From Bidens hawaiensis (lineage: Eukaryota > Streptophyta > Magnoliopsida > Asterales > Asteraceae): 64,000 nucleotides of DNA. Positions 23,971 through 34,518 of this stretch are shown one piece after another (positions within the stretch are counted from its first letter, which is position 1; the number at the start of each line of letters is the position of its first letter). The position numbers were made by a program, and so were the translations under genes. Below the pieces are notes generated by a model. That model saw only the letters and a program-made list of their open reading frames with translations, was not told where the DNA came from and made no database searches. The stretch covers positions 291,001 to 355,000 of the forward strand of contig JAIQDT010001941.1 in the NCBI GenBank assembly GCA_021521415.1. The letters run 5' to 3'.

Positions 23971-24905
23971 CCTTCGGTCGAGAGTCCTCCTTCTTCCTTA
24001 GAGCTTAAGGATTTACCTTCCCACCTTGAGTATGCATTTTTAGATGAAGAGAGGAAGCTTCCGGTTATCATTGCATCTGCTTTGACCGAGGTCGAGAAGG
24101 AGAAGTTGTTGAGGGTGCTACGAGAGCACAAGGAGGCTATTGCATGGAAGATTATCGACATCAAGGGTATCAACCCTTCGTTTTGCACTCATAAAATCCT
24201 CATGGAGGAGAATTTCAAAACTGTCGTCCGGCCGCCGTTCTGAAAATGCAAGAGGTCGTAAAGAAGGAGATCATTAAACTCCTTGATGCGGGGATCATTT
24301 TCCCCATTTCTGATAGTGCTTGGGTGAGTCCAGTCCAAGTGGTTCCTAAAAAGGGTGGCATGACTGTCGTCACCAACGAGAGGAACGAGCTTATTCCCAC
24401 GAGGACTGTGATGGGATGGCGAGTCTGCATCGACTATCGCCGACTGAATGATGCCACCAGGAAAGACCACTTTCCTCTCCCATTCATTGATCAGATGTTA
24501 GAGCGTTTAGCAGGTCAGTAGTATTACTGCTTCCTAGATGGTTTCTCCGGGTACTTCCAGGTTCCGATAGCTCCCGACGACCAGGAGAAAACAACTTTCA
24601 CCTGTCCTTACGGAACGTTTGCTTACAAACGTATGCCGTTCGGACTTTGTAACGCTCCGGCCACATTCCAGAGGTGTATGGTGGCCATTTTCCATGATAT
24701 GATCGAGGACTCCATAGAGGTGTTCATGGATGATTTTTCCGTATTTGGGAGTTCCTTCGATCATTGTTTATCAAATCTCGAGAGGATGATGTCCCGCTGC
24801 ATTGACACCAACCTAGTCCTTAACTGGGAAAAATGTCATTTCATGGTTCGCGAGGTCATTATTCTAGGTCATCGAATCTCAAGTGCGGGGATAGAGGTTG
24901 ACCGG
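23971..24905 (+). pseudogene. pol: Gypsy-B reverse transcriptase, split by an insertion
   Basis: The RT fingers start near 24240 (EVVKKEIIKLLDAGIIFPIS, WVSPVQVVPKKGGM), followed by WRVCIDYRRLNDATRKD, a TAG at about 24519-24521, FLDGFSGYFQVPI, MPFGLCNAPATFQR and the active site VFMDD (about 24723-24737). A frame change lies near 24180-24240. At 24905 the RT stops at ACCGG, where the foreign 1.5-kb element begins. The connection domain resumes at 26422. Confidence 0.9.
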
Positions 24906-26416
24906 TGTTGGTACTTGATGTCAGTAGTTCAGTATATAGTGTCTGTAATCGAGTCGTTTGGATTTGTATTTTGTGTTAAGCGAAGTTAGCTAACAAGTTC
25001 GCTGATATAGGCGAACTTGTTAGATAAGCGAAGTTAGTGACAACTTCGCCTGAACATGCCAGGCGAAGTTGTCGTGTTTATAAGGATTAGGTTACGGCTG
25101 AGTTTGTAATCGGTCGAGTCATTATTGTACGAGGTCCTGTAATCAGTGATTGATATCACGTGTTTCCAGTTGCAATATACAACGTGTCTTTGCTTATTGA
25201 AACGTGTGTTCGATCGTATTAACGTATATCGTCTTCTACGCTCGTAACGTCTTACGTAGGGATTCCGCACCTACGTAGAACGAGATATTCCATGTAGATC
25301 CGGCTGGGAACCTACAATTGGTATCAGAGCTTTTGCTCGTGATTGTGTGGTTCGGGATTATCACGCGGGTGTAGAAATCGAAACGTTTGACTATTCGCGG
25401 GACGAGTTTACCGAGTTTTTTTGTCCTACTCACCTCCCACCATCATAAACAACCCATTACACCTTCACAAACCTCGTAAAATCCAGAAATCAAACGTGCA
25501 AAACCATCGTGTTCATCAGGCGAAGTTGTCGCTTAAATTTTAGGGTTTAGGCGAAGTTTTGGACATGCGAAGTTATGGACAGGCGAAGCCCCGGGGGGAC
25601 CTACAAGTGGTATCAGAGCCTTAGGCTCTTATGCTATGGTTCGAGATCTACGTTTTGGTGTTTCTGGCACGTTTCTGATGCGTTTTTGGCCGAACAGCCG
25701 CCGCAGGCGAAGTTATGGGGTTCAGGCGAAGTTGTCGCTTAAATTTTAGGGTTTAGGCGAAGATATAAGGTTAAGCGAAGTTATGGACAGGCGAAGTTGA
25801 CTTTAGGCGAAGTTAAAAAAAAAAAAAAGTACGAAGTTAGATCAACTGTTGGTGCATTTTGTGACCGTCGCTATGCAATTCTGATCAGCGGAAACGAAAT
25901 ACGAAGTTAGATCAACTTCACCATAGGCGAAGTTATAACAACTTCGCCATAGGCGAAGTTGTAACAACTTTTGCCATAGGTGAAGTTAGAACAACTTCGC
26001 CATAGGCGAAGTTATAACAACTTCGCCTATTGGCCCAAGCCCAAGCCCGCGAAGTTGTTTCAATATATATATATGTGTCTTGTTTAGGTTTGAGTATCCA
26101 GAAAATTAGAGTGTTTTGTGATCAGTTTATTTGTCTAGAGAGAAACCGAGAGGGAGAGTCGTGTGGGACGGCCCGAGGTAGAGCTCACCTCGGGTCGGCC
26201 GTCATTTGTTTTCGTGTTTGGTATGTAACGAGTTATGATTATTATATGAAAGGATCTGCAGATGTGTTTATCCCATTCGTGTGTTTGTTCGTGTGTTTGT
26301 ATGTTTGTAATCGTGTTCTTCGTCTTCTACACCATTAAACGAGTCTAGGAGGATTCCGCACTCCTAGACCTCGTGCGGATCTCGTATCGATCAGCGACGC
26401 CCCGCGGGAACCTACA
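24906..26416 (+). mobile_element. Short Copia-type element with two different LTRs, inserted in Gypsy-B RT
   Basis: Flanked by the perfect 5-bp TSD ACCGG (24901-24905 and 26417-26421). The first LTR is 24906-25316 (411 bp, TGTTGGTACT...ACCTACA), related to the 432-bp LTR of Copia-B. The initiator-Met PBS TGGTATCAGAGC follows at 25319-25330. A second LTR-end/PBS-like junction occurs at 25591-25619 (GGGGACCTACA then TGGTATCAGAGC). The terminal LTR starts at TGTTGGTGCA (25845) and ends ACCTACA at 26416 (572 bp), and it is clearly not the same as the first. No coding region remains. It is a non-autonomous (TRIM/LARD-like) or recombinant derivative. Confidence 0.75.
25923..26033. repeat. About 28-bp tandem repeat of paired GCGAAGTT / AACTTCGC words
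   Basis: Four units of the form CATAGGCGAAGTTATAACAA followed by CTTCGC. Each unit can fold back on itself. Confidence 0.85.
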
Positions 26417-26952
26417 ACCGGGCAAAGGTCCAGACCATTTCTAATCTTCCCCTGCCTGCTTCTGTGAGATCAATTCGTAGCTTTCTAGGTCATGCCGGGT
26501 TCTACCGCCGGTTCATCAAAGATTTTTCTAAATTCGCCAGACCCATGACCAAACTCTTGGAGAAGGATGCACCATTTGTTTTTTCTGAGCAGTGTATCGA
26601 GGCGTTTGATCTTATAAAAGACAAACTCGTTAACGCCCCAATCATGGTTGTTCCCGACTGGTCGTTACCATTCGAGTTGATGTGTGACGCGAGCGACTTC
26701 GCAGTCGGAGCGGTTCTTGGACAACGGAAGGATAAACATTTCCATCCAATCTACTATGCGAGCCGGACCTTAAATGGCGGACAGGAAAGCTATACCACCA
26801 CCGAAAAAGAGCTTTTAGCTGTGGTGTTCGCTTTTGACAAATTTAGGTCCTATATGGTTTTGTCCAAAATGATTGTTTATACGGATCATGCCGCTATTAG
26901 ATATCTTTTCAGCAAGTAGGATATTAAGCCTCGTCTTATCCGATGGATCCTG
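26417..26952 (+). pseudogene. pol: Gypsy-B RT connection and RNase H
   Basis: Resumes RT after the insertion: SIRSFLGHAGFYRRFIKDFS, then the RNase H with FELMCDASDFAVGAVLGQR (catalytic Asp), TTTEKELLAVVFAFDKFR (Glu) and IVYTDHAAIRYL (Asp). It ends at TAG 26917-26919, and the same frame continues into integrase (IKPRLIRW...), so this is a nonsense codon inside pol. Confidence 0.9.
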
Positions 26953-28413
26953 TTGTTTCAAGAGTTCGATATAGAGATCCGTGATAAAAAGGGGGCCGAG
27001 AATGTGGCGGCTGATCATCTTTCACGTCTAGAGGGAGTTGATTTAGGAGATTCGGGAGTTAGGATCGACGATCGTTTTCCAACGGAGAGTCTGATGTTTG
27101 TTACTGCACAAGAGGAAGGTTTTCCATGGTTTGCTGATTTCGCGAACTATCTTGCTGACGGATACCTTCCAAAGATGCCTTACCAGCAAAAGAAGATATT
27201 CTTTGCTGACATCAAATTTTACCTTTGGGGTGATCCATATCTTTTCCGCATTGGTGCTGATCAGCTTATTAGAAGGTGTGTAGATGTCAAGGAAGGATGG
27301 CAAATTTTGAGCCATTGTCAAGTGGGACCGACTGGAGGTCACCACGGTGTGAGCTCTACGGCAAAGAAAGTCTTTGATTCTGGTTTTTACTGGCCGTCTA
27401 TCTTTAAGGATGCTCATCTGTTCGTTAAGAGTTGTGATCATTGCCAGCGTGTCGGAAACATTTCTTCGCGAAACGAAATGCCCCAGAATGCCATTCAAGT
27501 TTGTGAGGTTTTTGATATTTGGGGTAATGATTTCATGGGACCGTTTCCATATTCGCGTGGAAACACATGCATACTCGTGGCCGTCGATTACGTGTCTAAG
27601 TGGGTTGAGGCCAAAGCCCTACCCACCAATGATGCCCGAGTGGTAGTCCGTTTTCTAAAAAGTCTATTTGCTCGTTTTGGAGTCCCAAAAGCCTTGATCA
27701 GTGATCGAGGTACTCACTTTTGCAACTCGCATATGGATAAGGCGTTGAAGCGTTATGGGGTCACCCATCGGCTTGCATCCGCCTACCACCCACAGACTAG
27801 TGGGCAAGTAGAAGTGAGTAATCAGGGAACCAAACGTATTCTCGAGAAAACGGTTGGTTCAAATCGTAGGGATTGGTCCGACAAATTAGATGACGCTCTG
27901 TGGGCCTTCCGTACAGCATACAAGAATCCGACTGGTTCCACACCATTTCGGATGATTTATGGGAAGGCCTGTCATCTTCCTGTTGAATTGGAACACCGCG
28001 CTTCATGGGCCCTTCAAAGGGTTAATCTTGATTTACCCACCGCAGAGGGTAATCGTTTCCATCAATTACACGAATTAGAGGAGCTCCGGGATCACGCATA
28101 TGCACAATCATTTCGGTATAAGGAGCATACGAAGGAACTGCATGACAGGAAATTGAAGGGTAATAAGCAGTTCAAGTGTGGGGATAAGGTATTACTGTAT
28201 AACTCACGGTTGAGGTTATTCCTGGGAAAGTTGAAATCCCGATGGTCGGGACCGTTCACGGTCACTGAGGTTTTCCCGTATGGCATGATTGAGATACAAG
28301 ATCGAAGCGGGAAGTTTAAGGTGAACGGCCATAGATTGAAGCACTATATAGGAGAGCCGATAACTGATCAGACAGTCGAGGTGTTCTACCTTGACTCATT
28401 CACCGAGAAATAG
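26953..28413 (+). CDS. pol: Gypsy-B integrase (pol 3' end)
   Basis: A 487-codon intact frame beginning within RNase H/IN linker sequence. The HHCC zinc domain has its histidines near residue 130 (GGHHG) and Cys161/Cys164 in CDHCQR. The D,D35E catalytic core has D193 (GNDFMGPF), D251 (ISDRGTHF) and E287 (GQVEVSNQ). A C-terminal region with [18 protein letters not shown] and [10 protein letters not shown] is typical of Athila/Tat integrases; no chromodomain follows. It ends TAG at 28411. The domain is complete but lies downstream of several stops, so it is not expressed as part of an intact Pol from this copy. Confidence 0.9.
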   Translation: MFQEFDIEIRDKKGAENVAADHLSRLEGVDLGDSGVRIDDRFPTESLMFVTAQEEGFPWFADFANYLADGYLPKMPYQQKKIFFADIKFYLWGDPYLFRIGADQLIRRCVDVKEGWQILSHCQVGPTGGHHGVSSTAKKVFDSGFYWPSIFKDAHLFVKSCDHCQRVGNISSRNEMPQNAIQVCEVFDIWGNDFMGPFPYSRGNTCILVAVDYVSKWVEAKALPTNDARVVVRFLKSLFARFGVPKALISDRGTHFCNSHMDKALKRYGVTHRLASAYHPQTSGQVEVSNQGTKRILEKTVGSNRRDWSDKLDDALWAFRTAYKNPTGSTPFRMIYGKACHLPVELEHRASWALQRVNLDLPTAEGNRFHQLHELEELRDHAYAQSFRYKEHTKELHDRKLKGNKQFKCGDKVLLYNSRLRLFLGKLKSRWSGPFTVTEVFPYGMIEIQDRSGKFKVNGHRLKHYIGEPITDQTVEVFYLDSFTEK

Positions 28414-30231
28414 GCGTGATGGATGCATCACTGGGGAGACAGCCCGAGTTGTAGAGTTTGTATTATGATTCTCTTTATTATCTGTTTTTATTTGTTTTAT
28501 TTTTATTTATATTTATAAAAACATAAAAAAACAAAAAAAGATAAATATTTAATAAAAATAAAAAAAATAAAAAAATTCAAAAACACAAAAATATGTTTAT
28601 TTTTTATGTTTTTGTTTTCTGTTTCGTACGTCGCTACATGCGAGCGAGTTTGAGTTTTTACAGGTATTATTATGCGCATGGTAGCCCTGATGGCGTTTTG
28701 GAACTGGTTCACCCGAGGTTGCGGCTGCGAATGAAATGCTATACGGTCGTTCGTTCGAGTCATACACAGCTGATGAAGAATCTGCATCTAAACCAGGGGA
28801 GTAACCCGTTCTCTATTTTAATTTCTGTTCTTTCAAGTTTTAATTTTATGCTTTACGTTTTATTTTTATTTTATTTCTTTTCTTTGTTCTCATCGAGAAC
28901 GATTTCGTTCTAAGTGTGGGGATGGGAATTTATTTTACTTAGTTGTAGAAAAAAAATTTAAAAAAAAATAAAAAGTTTTCACTTGTTTTTCGTTTTCGTA
29001 CGTTGTTTATGTTAAAAAAATATCCCTTGTTTTTAGTTTCTTTTGCATTAAAGTGGGAGATGATGATATTTATCGGAAATCGGTTTTTCAAACTACTAAT
29101 AATATGAGATAAATTAAAGAAAACGCACTTAACTTGGGATGTGTCGGTAGGCTCAGCCTTGAAAATGAAAGGGAAAATTTGATAAAACGGTTAAACGGAA
29201 ATCTTTTGTGGGTAAAACGTTTTGTCCGTGGAAAATAAGCAATGAAAGGTCGGGCATACTCAAGCCTTAAATTTTGGTATGAAAAAAAAAAGTGGTAGTA
29301 TCATGAGTTTTTAAAATTTGAATACGTTATCATATGATGCTTTGGTAGGTTTAACGTTAGAGTATGCCGTGTAGCCTGTGATATAAATCTTAAACTGCTA
29401 GTTTAGTGTTTTACACCTCATTGGCGTATGGTTTTATAATCTTAAATCCTGTATTTTGGGATGCTTCGGGTCCGGAGACCATGGGTCTGTATGCAATCTA
29501 TTCATTTGGGTATTCACAATTCCTAAGTGGGGTTGTGGATATTTAAAATAAAGCCAAAGAGCAAACCCTTATAAGTCTATAAACATGATCACAAAAGTAC
29601 AAAAGTACAAATACACTACAGACTCGATCATCCACGCTGTTAGCCTTGTGGGGTCCCCTTGCTCGCGTCTCATTACCATTAAGAAACAGACCACAAGGGA
29701 CACGCTACATGTAAGCCCTATAGATGAAATTTTGCATACTCACCTATGGTGATGGATTTGGGGTATTGCTTGATAATGGGGGTATGTCATGTTGTGGGGA
29801 ACACCAGCTATTAATAAATTGAACCTTAATCGTATCTAATGGCTGCTTGGTAGACTTTGATGCTTAAGCTTAGGTGGATAAACAATACCCTTGATCATCT
29901 TAACTATTCATAAATATGGAGAAACAAAGTTTTAAATATGCTAACTTTGAGGTTTAAGTCAAGTTGGGGTGGTCTGGTCCGGTAAAAGCTGAAAATAAGC
30001 GGGTCTTAATTGTGTAAACCACAAAGTAATATTATTGTCGGATCTTATTTGTCCCGGTAAAGATTAAGGCATGGGTTTAGGTGGACAACAATATCGATGA
30101 TCGCGGTTTTTGCATTTTTCTGAGCTTTAAAATCTAACCTATATGTTTTATTTGACTTTGATTTTCCGATTCTGATCCAACTCCAGTCAAATCTTTTTCA
30201 GGGACGAAAAAGTCTTAAGTGTGGGGATATT
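28414..30231 (+). other. Gypsy-B non-coding 3' internal region with two polypurine-like tracts
   Basis: 1.8 kb, AT-rich, with no ORF above 110 codons. Athila elements may carry an env-like ORF here; none is visible. A purine tract AAGTGTGGGGATGGG occurs at 28912-28926. A second, AAGTGTGGGGATAT (about 30217-30230), is directly before the 3' LTR and is the expected plus-strand primer. Bases 29757-30231 recur at 16619-17088 (Gypsy-A). Confidence 0.8.
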
Positions 30232-31915
30232 TGATGTGTAGTAAAACACACTCACTTTCCTTATGATTTTATCATGGTTTTTATGCTTAATTGCTTATTT
30301 TTTGAAAGTATTGGGGGTTAAGTGCAATAATTTACAAAGTTTAAATGTTAATTGTAGGTTTATGAAAGATGGTGAAAAAAGAGTTAAGTTGGAAGACTTT
30401 AGGGGCCTTTTTGGTCAAGTTTCAAAGCTACAACTCAAGGTCCGACCCAAGCCCACAAGTTAGAAGCCTTACATGATATTATGTTAAGTTAATTAACATA
30501 GGTTTCAGCCATTATCCAGCCCTAAATCCTGAATTAAAAAAAGAACCCTAACTCCTGCCAAGGTTGAGATCGGCAGCAGCAAAGGAAGAGAAAAAAAGAG
30601 TTTGTGGCGGCTGTGATGGCTGTTGTGACGACTGGAGAGGAAGAAGAACACCAAGGAGAGTCTTGTGTAGCTGCTAGGCATCAAATACATTGATAATCTC
30701 AGCCATATAACCCTAAGTAATCATTCATAAACTTTGTTTTTTGTTCAAGAATCCTAACTAGTTGAATTGATCTTTTTCTTTGGATTGTTTTGCAAGTAAT
30801 TGATTGTTTAACTTTGATTTAGTTATTATTGGATTTTGAATAAGTTTGATTATGTTTATGTTGATGTTTATGATGTTTTACTTGAATGTTAATGGCTGTG
30901 CAAACTTAATGAGTAGCTAATCTTGTTTGTTCTACCTAGGTTTGATGAATATTGTTAGGTTTTGACTAGTAATATGGATTGCTAATGATCATGGTTTAAA
31001 TTGTTAATGAAAAGTTTTATTTAATAGTAAATTAGATTGTGTTTAGTGGCTGTGTTTTTTTTATTATACCTAATAACCTGGTGCTTTAATTAATTGAATC
31101 GGTTTTGATTAGTTGTTGCATGTTTAAGGCTCTTTACTTTGTGTTCAGGGTTTATTTGCGGGAAGTACAACCGTAGGGATAAGTGTGTAAATTAATTAGA
31201 TAAAATCAGTTGTGAAACACCTTCTTAGAGACCGAGAGGTGGTAAGAAGTAAACTCGTCTCATTACTTTTACTTGTTAGAATTAAGATCGCGCGAGAGCG
31301 GGTTTTGTTCTTGTCGGGTTTGGGTGTTTGAGCGATTAGTTGGTCTAGTTTAAGTTAAGTTGAATTGTTCCTCTATCCTTGGTTGCGTAGTATTCGTTTT
31401 CATTAGGCTAATGTGTCGGTGAGACCGAGAGGTGAGTCGGCATTAGAATACGTTAATAATTTGTTTTCCCGGTTTGTTCTTAAAATCAACTAAGATAAGT
31501 TAGAGTTTGTTAGTGAGACCGAGAGGTGATCTGACCTTCTTGAGCAGACCTTAGTTGTGTCATCCTTTAGAACCGGTGTCGTGAGAGTTTTCAATCCATT
31601 GTCTTGTCATCTCCTTCAATATGATTCTTACCTAGGTAGACGTTTTTATCACTGCAGTCAAAGTTTCCGAAGTTTTGTTAAAAGTTTTCATTTAGTTAAG
31701 TTAAGTAGTTAAATCAAATCTAAAAAAAATCAATTAAATATTTTGGTGAGTCTTGGTTAGAGTTTAGTGATTATAAACGTTTTCACGTGTCTTCGAGTTC
31801 GATATCCGGACTTTCCTCATCTGTGCTATACGCGACCGGTACACTTGCCGTTTGTGTGAACTAGGATAGATTGTTTGGTTTTTAAAGCTTAGTTGCGACT
31901 TGTGTTTTATATATG

Positions 31916-31975
<60 letters not shown>

Positions 31976-31984
31976 CGCACATCA
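30232..31984 (+). repeat. 3' LTR of Gypsy-B
   Basis: Starts TGATGTGTAG right after the polypurine tract, ends CACATCA, and is followed by the TSD TCAAG. It contains an AT microsatellite (about 31908-31971). By eye it differs from the 5' LTR at roughly 15 positions in the first ~450 bp. Confidence 0.93.
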
Positions 31985-31989
31985 TCAAG
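31985..31989. repeat. Target site duplication of Gypsy-B, right copy (TCAAG)
   Basis: Matches 19560-19564. Removing Gypsy-B and one copy rejoins a GCGAAGTTGACTTCAAGCGA-type stretch of Copia-D. Confidence 0.9.
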
Positions 31990-32071
31990 CGAAGTTGACT
32001 GAAGGGGCGATGTTACTTGAAAGGGCGAAGTTACCATAACTGGTAACTTCGCCCCTGGGGTTTTTCCAAAA

Positions 32072-32185
32072 CTATTTAAGAAGGAACGGTGGTCAAAATT
32101 GGTCAAAATTATATACTCTAAACCCTCGGCGAACTTATCTCTTGAATCAAACCTCCGTTTAATACTCTTTTCGTTATCAATCGAG
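32072..32185 (+). promoter_or_regulatory. Putative internal promoter and leader exon of the Copia-D extra ORF
   Basis: CTATTTAAGAAGG at 32072-32084 aligns with the Copia-B TATA region (CTATATAAAGAAG), and the following leader is alignable with Copia-B, including AAACCCT and GGCGAACTTA. The TATA here is weaker (TATTTAAG). Gypsy-B sits about 85 bp upstream. Confidence 0.45.
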
Positions 32186-32659
32186 GTTCATTGGACAATA
32201 TTGAATCATAATTTATATATCTTGGTTGTTAATCTGCTCCACACTTTCTTGTTCTAATCGGTATTGTTATCATAACCTATTAACCCTTTTTCAAAGTGAT
32301 TGCGTATTGTTTTGAGGTTAAAATATTATTCGGTGCCTAAATCGCTATATCCTTTTGAACCGATCAATGCCTGATTGTCGATTCTAACATCATACAGCTT
32401 TTGGCATTCTCTGTTTAAGCGGCGAAGTTGGTCTTTGAGAAGTTATCCCTAACTTCGCCACTTATATAACTTCGCTGCAATGCATTCTGTGATTATGTGC
32501 AGAGATTTTCCTTGGTTACATGCATATTATGTTGTCAGTACAGATGTGCGAAGATATTTTCAGCGATGATAGCAAACTGCGCTTGTTTCACAACTTCGCC
32601 ATCAGCGAAGTTGTAACCATGTTGCCATACGTATCTGATTTATGTCGTTTGTTTTGCAG
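32186..32659 (+). other. Predicted 5'UTR intron of the Copia-D extra ORF
   Basis: A donor GAG|GTTCAT at 32186 aligns with the GTATGT donor of Copia-B but is weaker. The acceptor TCGTTTGTTTTGCAG ends at 32659, three bases before the ATG, matching the other two elements. It contains several GCGAAGTT words. Confidence 0.5.
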
Positions 32660-32661
32660 AT

Positions 32662-34518
32662 ATGGCTGCCGTAGCAGGTGCTGGTGGCACTGGTGGCGAT
32701 GAGGGTGGAGATGATAAGAGACAATTTTTCTCGGGTCACAACATGTTTATCACCTTGGATCCGGATGCTCGTGGAGTTGAGGACTTTCGTGAGATCATTT
32801 CATTTCTCATTCGCTCTCGTATCTTTCATGCCATTACTACTAATCATCCAATTTCACTACCGAATATTGAAGACTTTTGGAGAACCGTTGAATATGACTG
32901 TAGGGTTGAACCTCCAGTGATGCGTGCTACAGTTAATAACCAGGTGGTATAGTTCTCGGCAAATCAGATAAGGGAAGCTTTACAGTTTGGGGGTGAGACG
33001 ACTGCGGGTCCCACGGATTTTTCGGCTACCTTCAGGAATGGTGCGTTTGTTCGTATGGGGTATTTAGGTCCTTTGGAGGATTCTCAGAGGCGTAAAGGGT
33101 TTTTATTGAATCAGTGGAGGTATTTAATGCATGTGATGATTGTGTGCATGTCTGGCCGCAAGGCTGGGACAGATCGTATGGGTGCGACAATGCAATCTGC
33201 AATGGCTGCTCTGACTTACAACAAGCCTTACAGTTTCAGTCAGATGGTATTCTATGAGATCGATCGGCAGCGAAGAGCAGTGGCACGGGAACGATTCTTG
33301 ATGTATCCTCTATTCTTACAGATGATTCTTAATTATGTTGCTCCCAATTTTCCCCAACGTCGTCCTATCTCTTATGTGGAAAGCGTCAACAAAAGAATTT
33401 TTGCACAATGTAGGTCCTCTAGTGCTTGTAGCAAGCCTGAACTTCATCCCAGGCACACTGCATTGTTTGAGTATTTGGTGAATCCTGCTTATGTTGCTCC
33501 TCCAGAAGATGAATTTCTTGATCTGGCACCGCAACAGGCCGATATCCCTCAACCACCTCTTGTGGTTCAACCATCACATCCTGTCGGTCAGCCACCTGTG
33601 GTACAACAAGCACCTCCTACCGACCCTGTTGCAGCTCCTGAAGAACAAGTTGATCTTGAGATTTCCTTTAGAGGGCAAGGTTTTTTCGATAAGGAAATGG
33701 TTGATCCAGCAGCTGAAGTTCAAGCCTCGGTGGGTGAAGTTACTGTTATGCCTGCTTCCACAGTTGGTCCATCCATGGGACCATCTATTGCTTCCATGGA
33801 GGATTCAGAGGAAACCTTATCTGATTCTTCCACCGATGACGCTGTGGAGGCACACCGTGTTCTGGTTGCACAAGAGAGAATTCATGGAAAACGAAAGAAG
33901 GACTCTGATGATAGTGAGTCAGATTTTGAGGATGAGTTGTATCGTGTTGCTCGTAGATCAAAGCGGGCCAGGGCTGGAGAAAGTTCAAGTGTTGTCCATT
34001 TTGCTTCACCATCGTTATCTGGTATGTCTATGTTACCTGCTTCTTCGGCAGTTACATTGCCAGTAATCTCGACTGTACCTTCGGTGACCGTATCATCATC
34101 ATTTGGTATTACTCCTACTACGTTCCAGTTTTCAGCACCTGAGATTGTTTCTTTACCACCCACTACCCTTACTCCTTCAGAGGTGGTTTCTAGATTTGTT
34201 GAGTCCACGTTGGTAGCAACTACTGGGATATTTGTCTCTTTACCATCCACAGTTAATATACAACCTACTTCTAGTATTCCTGTAAGCTTGAAAATTCCAC
34301 CACCATATGCTCAGGATACCTCCCACATGAACTTTGATTTTGATCCAACTATGTCTGATTCTGAGAGGATTGCGGCTCTTGAAAGGGTGGTTGCTGAACA
34401 GTCAAGGGTTAATGTTATTCAGACTCAGGCTATTAATCGTCTGGCGGCAAAGAATCAACTTTTGACTGCCCTGCTTGTTGAGCATGGTAAGTTGTTTGAT
34501 CAACTGAACAGTTCTTAG
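32662..34518 (+). pseudogene. Copia-D extra ORF, N-terminal domain to coiled coil
   Basis: ATG at 32662 gives MAAVAGAGGTGGDEGG, close to the Copia-B start. TAG at 32950-32952 interrupts it, and the same frame then runs on to 34518. The conserved N-terminal domain includes DFREII.FL.RSRIFHAIT, the SLPNIEDFW motif, GYLGPLEDSQRRKG, YNKPYSFSQMVFYEIDRQRR and MYPLFLQMILN, ending near residue 300. An acidic S/D/E segment with a KRKKD basic patch, a S/T/P-rich region and a leucine-heptad coiled coil (DSERIAALERVVAEQSRV) follow. The frame then shifts before the C-terminal domain. The protein is unrecognised; family membership is by similarity to the Copia-B copy. Confidence 0.8.

Larger units (their letters stand above)
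19565..31984 (+). mobile_element. Gypsy-B: Athila-like Ty3/Gypsy retrotransposon, nearly complete
   Basis: Two LTRs (1706 and 1753 bp) share ends TGATGTGT...CACATCA and are flanked by TSD TCAAG. A tRNA-Asp PBS follows the first LTR and a polypurine tract precedes the second. Between them are gag, protease, RT, RNase H and integrase in the Gypsy order (RT before IN). The long LTR, the Asp PBS and the DLGAS protease point to the Athila/Tat branch. There is no chromodomain, and no env-like ORF is left in the 1.8 kb after IN. Stops and frameshifts make it defective. RT is split by a 1.5-kb insertion. By eye the first ~450 bp of the two LTRs differ by about 3%, clearly more than the Copia-B LTR pair. 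Confidence 0.92.

Noticed and set aside
25923..26033. CRISPR-like array of regularly spaced repeats
   Set aside because: Plant nuclear DNA with 28-bp tandem units lacking unique spacers; it is a local duplication of GCGAAGTT pairs.
28414..30231. Env-like third ORF of an Athila element
   Set aside because: No ORF above 110 codons and no transmembrane pattern in this stretch.
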